From Agrypnia vestita (lineage: Eukaryota; Arthropoda; Insecta; Trichoptera; Phryganeidae): a stretch of 64,000 nt of DNA. The stretch lies in the NCBI GenBank assembly GCA_016648135.1, contig JADDOH010023645.1, positions 1 to 64,000 of the forward strand, written 5' to 3'. Under the pieces are notes generated by a model. It did no database searches, had not been told where the DNA came from, and saw nothing but the letters and a program-made list of their open reading frames with translations. The translations under genes and the position numbers were made by a program. This document shows, piece after piece, positions 44,601-56,042 of this stretch. Within the stretch, counting starts at the first letter, position 1. Each line of letters starts with the position of its first letter.

Positions 44601-44999
44601 AATAGTTAAAAAGATGAATATTTAAATTGTATACATTAAATATATCAAAATATGTATGAAATGTTAGTAAATATGTCAGCCAAGCGAATAGTGCACCATA
44701 ATCAATCAATGCTAGAAAATTAAAGAGTTAAGGTTGTTATTAGGTCGTTAGACATGTTTAACTGTAACTGGTTGCGGATATTTTATATGAACCGTATGTT
44801 TTTCTGAGAAACGATTCTCGACGTTTCCTTGAATTCTTATTCAACGTCATCAGGAGGACGACCTTTACCTGCGGAAGTAGAGGGCGGACTGATTACTACT
44901 TTCGAGGGCATAAATTATATGCACTTTGTTGTAGAGTGTTCACTTCTTCTACAATAGAGGTCGTAAATATAAGAGGTAATAAAAACCTTTATATTCCAA
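44601..44999. other. Spacer containing a second type of hammerhead core
   Basis: No gene. The sequence around the ribozyme (about 44740-44960) is probably the terminus of another PLE-type element; no coding part is present. Confidence 0.4.
44817..44856 (-). ncRNA. Hammerhead ribozyme core, second family
   Basis: On the minus strand CTGATGA (44853-44847), a perfect 6-bp stem II (TTGAAT, loop AAGA, ATTCAA), GAAAC (44827-44823) and GTC (44822-44820). Stem I is CTC (44856-44854) paired with GAG (44819-44817). Stem and loop sequences are unrelated to the PLE copies at 9650, 22408 and 30448; only the catalytic core is shared. Confidence 0.7.
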
Positions 45000-45283
45000 T
45001 CGGAAAACATTCCAATTGGAATTTCTGCAGGGTTTTTATCGTTTTATTTAACTTGTATTGGAACTAATGTGTTTTTCGTAATCGATATAAGTTACTGTAA
45101 TGATAGTCCAACGTTTTACAAAAAATAAGTCAGATATATTTAAAAAAAATTCAAATTTTGATGACGTATATCCCCATTACTTTTGATATTAGGTCATGGT
45201 TGTTTGAACATTTTTCATAATCAAGGCAGGAATATAGTCCTGCAAGGTTATTAATGTTTTACAAATAACCCTGTACATTTAAA
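45000..45283. repeat. Foldback MITE family A, right half
   Basis: From the GCAGGGTTTTTATCG centre to the terminal ACAAATAACCCTG, matching 18345-18617. The left half is mostly missing. Confidence 0.75.
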
Positions 45284-45317
45284 TAAAAATCATGCTTATT
45301 GTTCTCACTGAACGCCC

Positions 45318-45450
45318 CTTCCGTAATGATAGTTCAACTTTTTGTAAAAAATAATTCAGAAATATTGTAAAAAAAATGCAAACTGTGAAATTACATACAT
45401 ACATACATACATAAATCCATAACTATCAATATTAGAGTTGCTTGAACATT
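45318..45450. repeat. Foldback MITE family A, internal fragment
   Basis: TAATGATAGTTCAACTTTTT through CTTGAACATTTTCGACTCAT, as in 18437-18562. It holds a CATA microsatellite of about five units (45402-45421). Confidence 0.65.
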
Positions 45451-46504
45451 TTCGACTCATTTTGTATTTCGTGACATTTGTTGACTTTTGAAAGTTAAAC
45501 TTGCTGGTTAATTAAATATAATAAATAATATAAATTTATTTAAATCTATTTACAAAATCCTTCCCATGTGTTTAGAGAAATTTTTTAATAGTGCTTTTTT
45601 TGTTGTCGTTATTTTACGTTTGTTTTACGGTCTACTTATACTTATAGTTATTATCTATCAAGGGCTGTTAGTAAACGACAAGAATGAATGATTTTAAAAA
45701 CAAATTCTATAATTATTTTACAAATATTATAGAATTGTAGAGCATAGATTGTACCATAGATTAGATTATATTATAGATTAAGAAGTTTTATAGTACTATA
45801 TATTGTATAATATTATGGGATACGTAAATATAAATATGTAAGTTATTATGGATAGTATGTTAGTAATAGATTTTGGAATACTAGAGTAAAATACTAAGAA
45901 ATATAGAGGAGTGTCAAATAAACCAACTAAAGAAATTTTTAAAAAAAGAAGAAGCTGAAAATGAAGCAAACCATTAATCGAATAGTTGAAAATGAAGTAT
46001 AAGAAGAAGAAGAAGAAGAATAAAGCAAAATACGAATCAAGTTGTAGAAGAGAGTACTGTTATCATTAATAAATAAAGAAAAAAAAAGAATCATTAAAAA
46101 TATGCAAACCACCCTATACTTTTACAATATCAAGTGACGTGCTCTCACCCCGACGCCCAGTGGAACACTGACAACTGTGTTGGTGTCAGTTTGGCCGGCG
46201 CTATTGGCGTATTACGCGAACTAACACAATCAAAGTGTGTATGTACATCGAATTCTCGGATGGGCACCCACACATAAATCATCTCAATAAAAGTTTTGAA
46301 CAGACTGTACCTGCCTACAAAAAATATATGAGAACTTCTGAAATTTATTTATTAATGTTTTTGTTTTTAATTTTCAAAAAGTATATATTTATGGTTTTTA
46401 TTTTAATAAAATTGGCGACTTGTGCCGATCAATTCATGTCCATCCAGCCAATACAAGTTACTAGATGATTTTACGGTACTTACCGTAGATAGTTCATCTC
46501 AAAT
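45451..46504. other. Intergenic, no clear gene
   Basis: AT-rich with a GAA-type simple repeat near 46005-46022. A 77-codon frame at 46235-46468 has a hydrophobic segment (LLMFLFLIFKKYIFMVFILI) but no recognisable homology, and I do not call it a gene. Confidence 0.4.
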
Positions 46505-46745
46505 GTAAACGGTCCTGTACACATTGGCCGAGTTTAGCCATTGCCGGCCTCGGACAACGTGTTCAGGGGTATTGGCGCAGATTGGCGGACATTGGCCGAC
46601 ATTGGTGGGGGTTAACGAAAGTTTCGGTTTTTCGAGCACACATCAAAGGAATCACAGCGTCGCTCGGCCGGTGGTGATCACACATTGGCCATTATTTATT
46701 TAGTTCCATCCGCCGACCGGGTTGAAGGTCTATTATGTTTCGTTT
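46505..46745. repeat. Repeat end with clustered TTGGCC words
   Basis: GGTCCTGTACACATTGGCC at 46511-46529 matches a similar end at 61847. It is followed by many ATTGGC/GGCCGA words. Probably the end of a DNA transposon family; the other end was not identified. Confidence 0.5.
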
Positions 46746-46769
46746 ATCATGCTTCTGAGATCTGTCGCT

Positions 46770-47375
46770 ATCAATTTCTCCAGATGGACGGCAAGATGGA
46801 GAAATGAATCGAAGAAGATGCGGCAAGCGGTGGGTTGCGTCCTCTCTACAGCTCAGTGATAAGGAAAGGTGAGTTTAGTATCAAGACAAAGACGGCAGTG
46901 TTAAAAACGGTATACCGCCCGACGCTTAGGAATCACCAATCTTACGGTCACTAGATATGGATGCTAAACGTGCTCTAGAGTCCAAGCGGCCGAAATGAAG
47001 CGCATGAGGGGAGTGGCAGGGTTTAACAAAATGGGATTGAATAAAAAACGATCCGAGACGATCTAAACATTGAACCACCGCTACTCTTCATAGAAAAATC
47101 GCTACTGAGGTGGCTTGAGCACGTACTAAGAATGATTGATGACCGAATTCCTAGGAAAATGCTGAGTGCGATTCCTGAGGGAAAACGTCCAGTGGGCCGC
47201 CCCAGACACAGTTGGGCGAGGCAAATCCAAAAACTGTGTGAGGAAAGAATGGGACTACAATGAACGAAGACTGCACAATCAGCGCAAGACAGGGACGAAT
47301 GGAGGCGCCTTGTCGATGCAATGAGTCCCCGACTCGAATAGGACAAGGAGAAGAAGATGAGATGAGAGTCATCAT
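46770..47375 (+). pseudogene. RTE-like LINE ORF2 C-terminal remnant
   Basis: Broken in several frames: KTKTAVLKTVYRPTL, RVAGFNK-like, LLRWLEHVLRMIDDRIPRKMLSAIPEGKRPVGRPRHSWARQIQKLCEE and DRDEWRRLVDAMSPRLE. These match the C-terminal part of RTE-type ORF2 (the WxGHVxRM...GRPxxxW pattern). It ends in an AG-rich tail (GGAGAAGAAGATGAGATGAG) that abuts the tail of the next element in opposite orientation. Confidence 0.7.
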
Positions 47376-47384
47376 CATCATTCT

Positions 47385-49150
47385 TGACTCTACAACCCCT
47401 GATGGGTCTTAGCTTCCTCAAGAGTCTTCCTCCACTCATCTCGGTTTAGTGCCAGCGCTCTCCAGTTCAGAAGCTCCAAGGTAGAAATGTCTTTGAGGAC
47501 GTTGTCGCTCCATCTCAATTTTGGCCTTCCTAAGCTCTTTCGCCCTATCGGCCTTGAGTTCAGCAGGGACTTTGGTGCTTGATGCTCGGTCATTCTCTCC
47601 ACATAACCTAGCCACCGAAGTCTTCCCAGTTTTATAAATTTTGTGACGTTTAGCTTCTTAAACAGAGTATAGAGCTCATTGTTTAACGTCTACGCCAAAG
47701 TTCATTTTCTAGAACCGGTCCGAAGATACGCCTCAAAATTTTCCTTTCAAAAACGTCCAGTGCTCACTTCCTCTTAGTACCCACGTCTCAGCTGCGTACA
47801 TGATCACTGGCCTAGTAAGCGTTTTGTACACTTATATCTTGGTGTTTCTGGACAGCAGTCTGGATTTTATCTGCTTTTGTAGGCGGATAAAACATCGATT
47901 TGCGCTCACTATGCGCTTCTGGATCTCCTCTGTAGTATTATTCTTGTTTGTTATCAGGGAGCCTATGTATGTAAATCTTTGTACCGTTTCAGAATTTTGA
48001 CTTCCACATGAGAGAATTGGGATTTGTTGGGTGCATCCTATAGCCATATATTTGGTAGAACTTTCAAGATTTATGAAGGCATTACGTAAAGCATACGGAG
48101 TTTTCGCAATTATGTCGATATCATCAGCTTAAGCCAATAGTTGCACAGAGTTGTCAAATATCGTTGCTCTTATTTCAATGCCTGTTTTTCTAAGGCTATG
48201 TTGAATAAGAGGCAGGCCAATCCATCTCCTTGTCTCACCCCGTGGAGCGCTTCAAAGAGCTCGGACAGATCACTGCCAACCCTGACTCTACACGTTACTG
48301 GGGATATTGTTAGTTTCACCAGATAGATCAGCTTACGCGGTATTCTAAACTCACTCATTGCATTGTACAATCCGTTCCTGTTTATGCTATCATAGGCGGC
48401 CTTGAAGCCTACAAAGAGGTGATGAGTTTCGACAATGTATTCTAACTTTTTTTTTTCTATGATCTGTCTCAATGAAAAAATTTGATCAATGCATGATTTG
48501 CCTGGCCTGAAGCCGCGTTGGTAGTTGCCAATAATTTCCTCGGACATTGGGAGCAATCTTTTGTACAAGATGTTAGGCATTATTTTATTGCCAGTATTTA
48601 ACGTTATTCTCCTGTAATTACAGCACTCGAGTTGGTCGCCTTTCATGTGTAGTGGACACATTATTCCTAGTCTCCACTCTTCGGGCAACTCTTCTTCTGT
48701 TCATACTTTTTGAATTAGGTTATGCAGGTAATGAATAAACTCTCCACCTGCTGCTTTCAATAATTCAGTCACCAGCTCATCTGACCCGGGGATTTTTTGT
48801 TTTTTAGCTGTCTTATTGCCTGCTTCACTTCCTCCAGTAAAGGGGGTTCAGCATTGTCAATGAGCAAATCATCTTCCTTGCTCTCCACCGTGTTGTGCTC
48901 CACCTCTACCAAGTTGTTATTGAGAACCGTGTCACCCATCTCCTCAGTATGTCAGGCTTTTCACTCAGTATCACTCCATTCTCACCCTTGCACATATTTA
49001 TTTTTGGCTTAAACTCAGCTCTCGTGTTATTTACTTTTTTGCAGAAAGCCTGAGTGCTTCAGCCTCTCTAATTTATATTTGTAGATATTCACGTTTCTTT
49101 TTCCTGTGCATCTTCTTTTCCCTATTCCTTGTTTCCCATAGGTGTCCATA
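47385..49150 (-). pseudogene. RTE-like LINE, partly readable ORF2
   Basis: Minus-strand LINE. Near 49000-49150 there is a linker (KKMHRKKKREYLQI). RT at 48688-48170 has PEEWRLGIMCPLHMKGD, YRRITLN, NYQRGFRPGKSCIDQIF, KAAYDSI and GVRQGDGLACLLFNIALEK. The catalytic YADD-like region near 48140-48120 is damaged. The C-terminal domain is at 48047-47832 (FTYIGSLI...) and 47602-47390 (RMTEHQAPK...GRKSLGRPKLRWSD...DEWRKTLEEAKTHQGL). It ends in a GATGATGATGA simple repeat near 47375-47390. Several frameshifts and stops make it inactive. The RT motif GVRQGD places it with RTE-like elements, though a neighbouring clade is possible. Confidence 0.8.
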
Positions 49151-49476
49151 AGTCGTCTTGTAGAGTAGTTTTGTAAAATATCTTTTTTTAAATGTGATTG
49201 TTTTGTTTTAAGAAATGCGAAAAAAAAGTTCAGAATTGAAAGAAAAAGCGCTACTTTGAATATGACACGAATACTGGACGACGTTTCTGAATGTGATTAT
49301 TACATTTTTTAAAGAATTTTAATTTGACAATTGACAACCGATAAATTAACTTGAACTATTAATAAATTTGTAAACATGTCCGTGTGTTTTGGAAGCAATT
49401 GATCAAAATATTAATTTTAAATCTCCGCCCTGGCTTACTAATCGGTTATAAATACTTTGTCTTAATTATATCTAAA

Positions 49477-50330
49477 CTAGCCGTGCACCCGTGAAAAATC
49501 ACGGGATATAATAATTAACAACTACCCTTGCGTGTGACCTGGCCCATAGGCTGGTTGCGTGTCACACTCTGATTATCTAAATTTGTAATTCTAGCAAGTT
49601 AGGAACGTTACGGACCGACAGACAACAAAATGATTATATAATAGCTGTAACCCGTCAAAATTGACGCTACTTTTACATGTCGGTTCCTAAAGAATAAGTA
49701 TTTATTTATTTTAAAAAAGAAAAAATAATGACAAAAAAGAAAAAGAAAGCCGACCCAATCGACGACAACTGATTGTAGACATCAATGGCCGCGCAGCGGT
49801 CACTACCAACCACGAAGCGGCCACCATAGCCAACACATTGTAAAACAGCGAGCAAATAGCAATGGCTGCGCAGCGGCTATTATCGGTAGTGCAGCGGCCT
49901 AGGCAGCCGCCCGCAGGGCCTAGCAGCAAGCAATCGGCGGGAACCGATTGCTTAACTGCTAGTTTCTCTTTAATTGTACATATTTATATACAATTAAAGA
50001 GTAACACGCCTTGCTCAAGTAAAGTTTCGTGACGTCCACACTTACGTGCAAACACTCTTCGTCTTTTTACTCCCTTTATATTAACTCGTGGCGTCTGCTT
50101 GCTTGCTTGCCGGCTTGCCGTCAAAAAAAACTTTGGATCGATTTTTGACCCTTTTCCCGTGATTCAATCGAGCTGAAACTTGGCAAATAGACTCGTGGCG
50201 ACGATCAAGAAGATCTATAAAATTTTCGTTAAAAAAAATTAATAATTATAATATAATTTCGGATTTTTAGAAATTTTAATGGTTTTTCCTAATTGAAATC
50301 ATTAGAAAAGTTTGATTAGCAACGGCGGCC
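49477..50330 (-). mobile_element. Helitron-like element, minus strand (5' end uncertain)
   Basis: On the minus strand the 3' end is a perfect 7-bp hairpin (CCCGTGA/TCACGGG), then TGCACGGCTAG, then T, as in Helitrons. The body contains GCAGCGGC-type repeats (49780-49920) and, near 50100-50250, the GCAAGCAAGCAAGC and TTGCCAAGTTTCAGCTCGAT block often seen near insect Helitron 5' ends. The 5' TC terminus was not located, so the right boundary is approximate. No gene is present. Confidence 0.5.
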
Positions 50331-51402
50331 CGATAACGTCGCGGAATATTTTCTAAATTTGAATTACTCCGTTGGTATACATAATAGGTACTTCACTACG
50401 AATGTCGAAAATCTAAATTGACTGACAAATGTTTTTAGAATTTAATCTTCAAAGCATGAAGTGTCTTATCAAAGCTCAAAACATCTGATATTTTAGAAAT
50501 ATATTAAATTAAATATATTAAATATAAAATATATTAAATTGGATAGTTGTAAGTTTAGTGTTATGTTATATGTTTTAATTCGTCTTTAATTGTTGTTATA
50601 TTTTACAAAGAAAGGGAGTATAATAAAAACTTGGTTTTTATGGGTTCCTTTTTTTAATCAATATGTTGTGATCTGTGTTTCAATTCGGACATATAATTAT
50701 TATATAAATTATATATTATTCATAAAAATGATTTTAATTAAATCAAATATAAAAAGAGGTATCATTAGCAGATGGGAAATCTATGTATAAAAATGTCATC
50801 GGAAGGACCATAGATGTCTCTAGCATGGTCCACTCAAATATTTGAAAGAGACTGATTTAAAACATACGGGAACTTTAAAAAATTTGGTAATGAGAATGAA
50901 ATGTTGAACGTTGCATTGTATAAAGTAATGTTGCACTTACGCCAACTCACACAGGTCATAGGCCCCTGCCACCCTTTGAAGACTTCCATACACGTTTCCC
51001 ATATAAATAGTTTCGTCGCTATGAGACTTCTATAATATATCTTAATTAAATCAAATGAGTTTAAACTTTTATACAACATTATCCGAAAATAAATCAATTG
51101 GGTAGTTTACTTCAACAGTGCACTTAGAGAGTCGACATAATTTTTAAATTTAGAGAGTAAACGATAAATTCCTCTTCCTCTTTCTGTACCTTGTCAGATC
51201 TCCCCGATCACTTGCGCGAAAACCTCTCTGTCCTACGATGCCCGGACCAAGCCTCTACCCGTCTCATTCCGGTCAACTCCCTTCTTTCTTTTATCTTGCC
51301 TTCAAGTATTGGAGGAGGCGATATTTTTTCCCACGTAAAAAAATTCATAATCAAACGATAAATAAAAGAATTTAAATGTTGTATTATTAGAATTATAATA
51401 TA
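50331..51402. other. AT-rich intergenic stretch
   Basis: No recognisable gene or bounded repeat. The short frames have no recognised domain. Confidence 0.4.
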
Positions 51403-51719
51403 CTAGCTGTTCCTACCCAGCGTTGCACGGGTTAAGGATTAAGCTAAAGATAAATATGGGGGAACAAAGGTTCGATTCAAACATATATCAGGGGGAGGGG
51501 AAAGGAAAAGAGGAGGGAGGAAATGTCACCTATGTTACCCGCCGGGTCTTAAAGAATAAGTTTGCAAATTTTGAGTCCGATCGGTCGAACGCTACAGATT
51601 TGCATCGGAAATATCAGGGGGAGGGGAAGGGGTAAAAGAATAGGAAGGAAATGTCGCCTATGTTACCCGCCGGGTCTTAAAGAATAAGTTTGCAAATTTT
51701 GAGTCCGATCGGTCGAACC
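51403..51719 (-). mobile_element. Helitron 3' fragment, same family as 21077-21696
   Basis: On the minus strand it ends GGGTAGGAACAGCTAG, next to CCCGTGCAACGCTGGGT. It holds two 128-bp tandem units (AAGAATAAGTTTGC at 51552 and 51680), like those of the plus-strand Helitron. The 5' part is missing. Confidence 0.7.
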
Positions 51720-51779
51720 ATGTCAACCTTAGTCGGGATCTTAGACTATTTGTCCACAGAAAAAATAATTTACGACTGT

Positions 51780-51920
51780 TGAACTAATGAACAGTCGTTC
51801 ACGAAAATGAACTGTTCACGAAAATTACAGTTCGTTCGTCCAGTAAAGTGTTCGTTCTCGTTCGTTCATGAGTTTCAATCGTTCAAAAAGAAAACTTCGT
51901 TCATGGACGACCCATCTCTA
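51780..51920. mobile_element. hAT-type element, right end only
   Basis: Ends CGACCCATCTCTA (51920). The preceding 140 bp are packed with GTTCGTTC, GTTCACGAA and GAACGAAC words, a different subterminal motif set from the other hAT-type ends. The left end was not found. Confidence 0.6.
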
Positions 51921-52943
51921 ATAGTAATATTAAATAATAATATTGTATGATGATGTGACATTTTAATAGTTTGAATAAGATACGAAATATAATAATCAGT
52001 GCAAATATCATTAGAAAATAATAAAATACTCGGTGAGTCACATGTATGGAAATAAAGAAATAAATTACTTTAACGCGTCCCACAAAATTAAAAACAAATG
52101 TATAATGTATATGGTTATGGAGTTCTACAAAGTACCTACCTCGGCAACAGAAAATATAAAATAAGTCTTGTTTTCTTAGTGACTGCTCTTCAATCATTGA
52201 TGGCAATAGTTCACCAAAAAGCATACATTTTTACGAAAATTAGTTGTTTGATTGAAATTACTTTAATGATAGTTTAACATTTTACAAAAAATAAGCAGGA
52301 AAATGAAAAAAAAAATGCAAACTTTGGTGTCACTTATCTCCGTAACTGTTGGCATTTCACCCAAAGTGTAAAAAATATTTTCTATTCAAAATTGAATAAA
52401 GAAGACCCCTCTAAAGTTTTAACTACTAGCCACGAGACATCTGTATAATGTTTAAATTTAAAACACGATTTCCCGCGACAAACTCGATTTGTTGGCATTC
52501 CGATAACGACAGCGCCATTTTTCGAAAAACAAGAAACCGACCCTGAACCACACCGAACTGCGCTCACCATATCGCGTTTGAATTTCCAGAAATGTCTCTG
52601 CTACATTCAACTTCAAATCACCTTCACGCTAGATACTTAGTTCACTCATTATATATTAAAATTTTAATTATGGTAGTACCTACAATATATCGCGCGGCAA
52701 ATTGTATGACTCTGCTAAAAGTCGAAGTCAATACGTATTGTTTCAAAACTTTTCCAAAACAAAGAAATTTGACGAGAGAGATCTGACAGCAGAATTCGTG
52801 GCTAGTATTAACACAGCAATAAACAAGCTGACGACACTTGATGAAGCGCGTTGTTTACCGAGAATATGCGCGGGGCGGGGCTGGCACCGACGGCTCCCAC
52901 AGCTGGCGACACGCGGCTCGCTGCTCCGCGCGCCGACCCGCAC
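51921..52943. other. Intergenic with a foldback MITE A fragment
   Basis: 52255-52370 matches family A (TTTACAAAAAATAAGCAGGA). The rest has no convincing gene. 52840-52940 is GC-rich (CGGGGCTGGCACCGACGGC) without a readable domain. Confidence 0.4.
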
Positions 52944-53593
52944 TAGTGATGGGTCCGCTCTGTACTCACTACTACAGTGTAGTACTACATTACATTGAAG
53001 TGTACACTTCACACCTTTTGAAGTGTATTGCACACTACAAAGTACACACACTTCAAAGTTATAGAAAGTACGAGTACATATTTCAAATAGTACATTTTTA
53101 ACGTGAATTTTTTGGGAAGTCGATGTAGATAAATGAAATCGAAACAACCCGTCCCCCGTGGTTTGAAAAATTTTGGGACCGAATGAAGAAGAAACTGAAA
53201 CCCCCCCCCCCCCCATGGTTTTGAAAATTTTCTAGTAGTACACTTTTCAAGAAGCACTTCTTGCAGGTCATTACAATTTTGTAGTATGTACTACAATTAC
53301 TTCACTTCATTAGTACTACAAAAGTTCACTTCATTAATACAGTTGCCGGCAAACATCTTGAAATTTGGATCTCTTTGGTGGAATGGTACATGCGCAAACT
53401 TCCCCCCACTGCGCCGTAAAATTTCAAGATGTTTGCCGGCACTGTACTACAATTACTTCACTTCATTAATACTACAATTAGTTCAATTCATGTAGTTTTT
53501 ACTACAAATGTAGTGTACACTTTGTAGTCTTCAAACTGGTGAACGCGTGTGTGTTGTAGTCTTCATTTTGAAATGTAGTTTTTCCCTTCGCTA
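52944..53593. mobile_element. hAT-type MITE no. 3 (650 bp)
   Basis: The termini TAGTGATGGG and CCCTTCGCTA are imperfect inverted repeats (8 of 10). The target duplication is ACCCGCAC (52936-52943) versus ATCCGCAC (53594-53601), one change. The interior is rich in AAGTGTACACTT, GTAGTACTAC and ACTTCACTTCATTA. It also contains a 20-bp inverted pair around AACATCTTGAAATTT and a C-run of 14 (53201-53214). Confidence 0.7.
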
Positions 53594-53601
53594 ATCCGCA
53601 C

Positions 53602-54898
53602 TCCGCACTCGCGCTGATATCAGCTGTGGTCGGTTAACCGGTTACCGTCGAGTCATCGGAATACCCACCAGACATTGAAGATTGAGAAAAAAAATGAGTA
53701 GAAATAGTGCGGAGTTAATATTAATGCACAAAACTATAATTACTCCTTACAAATTATTGTGCCGCAGTCTTGTATTTGGCCAATGAAGAAATCATCAAAA
53801 AAGCATAAGTGTTACAAAACAGGACAATGAAAATCATGTACCAAACTTGCGAAATTAGCTGTTTAGTCTCTTTATTCAATCTCACTATATAAAATCACTT
53901 TCTTCTGTTCTTTCTTGTTTATGTTTTAGCCTTTACTTTTAGCGCTATGTTTGCTGCGTTCACATTTAAGTGATGAAAAGCATTTAAACTAATCGTATTA
54001 TAATTGTATTATCTTTATCATTTTATGTGTTTTTCATTGTTTTGTGAACCATTAAAAAAATATATATTACAAAAAGTAAATGCACCAGAATCGAAGGAGT
54101 AGAAGAGCACTCAATTAGATGGAAATAAAAAAAAGCGAGTCTTACAGTGTCACATAATATGTGTAACATTTTACATCTTATAATTGAGCAGCGACAGAAA
54201 TTACATCATAATTTAAAAAATCTTATACCTAGGTATATATTTATTAATTAGTAAATACAAGTAAAGATAAGATATATATTTATTTATTTTCGTAGATGAC
54301 GATAGTGTGCCGCCATACATGTTGTATGAAAACTTTGAACAAATATTTTAAAATGATCACATAAATTACATCAAATTTGAGAATGTAAATCATTAAGGCT
54401 AGTTATTGTTTACATTAATGCATAAAATAGGTATTTATTGGATAGCTTCGAAGATATGAGCCAAAATACCTAATATTACCTACTAATTAGCCTTAATAAT
54501 CATTAATAATATTTTAAACGAAATCGAAAGCAAACGACGGTATGGATCAATAAAAGTAGGTACCTACTTGCCTTATTTGAATCAACGAATTCGCAATCAA
54601 GTTCTCAATTTAAAATCTTTTTTTTTTCAAATTTATATCGAATAATTTGTTAATTTTTTTTGTTTTGGATTAAATTTTTAATGCAAGTAGGTAGACCGCC
54701 CATTACAATTTGAAGAAAAAATATGTTAAACATTTTGTGTCCAAAAACAAAATTAAAAAAAGTTGCTTTTAGAATAAAAACGACCGGGAACTTTTAAAAC
54801 TATACGGATTGTACTGGAATACAAGTAATTTGCTTTGCATAGCTTCATTGCACTCGCCAAATACAGCAAAAATTGATAATTAGAGACGTGCGACTATG
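53602..54898. other. AT-rich intergenic stretch
   Basis: No gene, bounded repeat or RNA gene recognised. Confidence 0.4.
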
Positions 54899-55875
54899 GG
54901 CTCTTTCAGAGTAAGGGCGGGTGCGGACGCTGGCGCGGGTGCGTGTAGTTCAAATGTACCTACACGCCTCTCGCCTTCACACTGCTCGACCGCGGGCGCG
55001 CCTGCATAGGGGCGGACGCGGGCGCAGGTAGCGCTCCTAGCGCGCGGCCGATTCTGTTGGCCCAATCCGCCTGTATCTTTCACACTGCCCGAGCGTCTGG
55101 CGGTGGCCAAAGCGTCTGGTTCTAAACGTTTTTGATCCACACGCCACAACATGGAAATCGGTGCGGAAGAATTTATATCCGCAGTGCAACATCGCACTGC
55201 TATTTGGCAAAGCAAACACCCACAACACTTCAAAAGAGCTGTCAAGTAAATTAATTAAAGTAATAAAAAATCTAATGTAATTTTTTTACCTATAAATTAT
55301 GTTTTTTTTTTATATAAAATATTTTTAAAAATTTACCTCTATTTTTTTTTACCTATAAATTATTTTACCCAAAAAAATATAAAAAGCTGGTAAGGTACTT
55401 ACTACTTTAACGCCCGTGAAGCATTTTTTGTGAAATATTCGCGCGACTTGCGACATACGGGCAGCTATTATACAAATAATTATACATATCTCTAAAATTA
55501 ATCATCCTATTTAGGTAAAATTAGAAGTTTTATCAAAATAAAAGATTATTTACAATTAACAAAAACTTTATTTGTAGTCTTTCACATTTTATATAATTAC
55601 ACATTAAAGTTAAAGAATAAAAATATTAAATTCAAACATTTTCATTTTTTCATTTTCAAACATTTAGCCAACTTCACATAATTTACTTCCCATTTGAAAA
55701 ATGAATTTTCCATTAATAAAACCAAGTCTTCATCCATCTTTCTACGTAAGTATCGCGAAGTTTGAGAAGCATACATATTAGACTCTCAGCCGCTTCGGCA
55801 CTGTGAACATGGTGACGCCAGAGCCAGCGCGAGCGCACATGCACCCGCTCCCGCCTGTGCACTCTGAATAAGCAC
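54899..55875. repeat. Inverted-repeat DNA element of about 980 bp with GC-rich ends
   Basis: Left end GGCTCTTTCAGAGTAAGGGC and right end (minus strand) GCTTATTCAGAGTGCACAGG both lead into GGCGGG/GCGGGTGC/GCTGGC blocks of about 60 bp. The interior is AT-rich with no intact frame. The open frame at 54880-55245 follows the GC-rich terminus and shows no domain. Confidence 0.55.
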
Positions 55876-55894
55876 TATGACTTTGGCTGACTAA

Positions 55895-56039
55895 GGCCCG
55901 GTTGTTTCAAGTTCGATCAAAGTAAGCGTTCTTTTAAAGTATAGATTTTTACGTTCTCCACCAATCAGACGATCCGTTTTCGTAAAAATCTATGCTTTGA
56001 TCGACCGCTTACTTTGATCCAACTTGAAACAACCGGCCC
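55895..56039. repeat. Harbinger-type MITE (family B), copy 1, 145 bp
   Basis: 17-bp inverted ends GGCCCGGTTGTTTCAAG and CTTGAAACAACCGGCCC, flanked by TAA on both sides (55892-55894 and 56040-56042). The interior has CGTAAAAATCTATG on one strand and its near complement on the other. A TAA duplication fits the PIF/Harbinger superfamily. Confidence 0.8.
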
Positions 56040-56042
56040 TAA

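Noticed and set aside
48121..48145. TCATCAG near 48127 as another hammerhead core
   Set aside because: No GTTTC box or stem II partner within reach; it falls in LINE coding sequence.
49711..49929. 72-codon minus-strand frame
   Set aside because: Produced by GCAGCGGC-type repeats of a Helitron-like element.
51465..51490. Possible tRNA B-box (GGTTCGATTC)
   Set aside because: No A-box, acceptor stem or anticodon arm around it; it lies inside a Helitron repeat.
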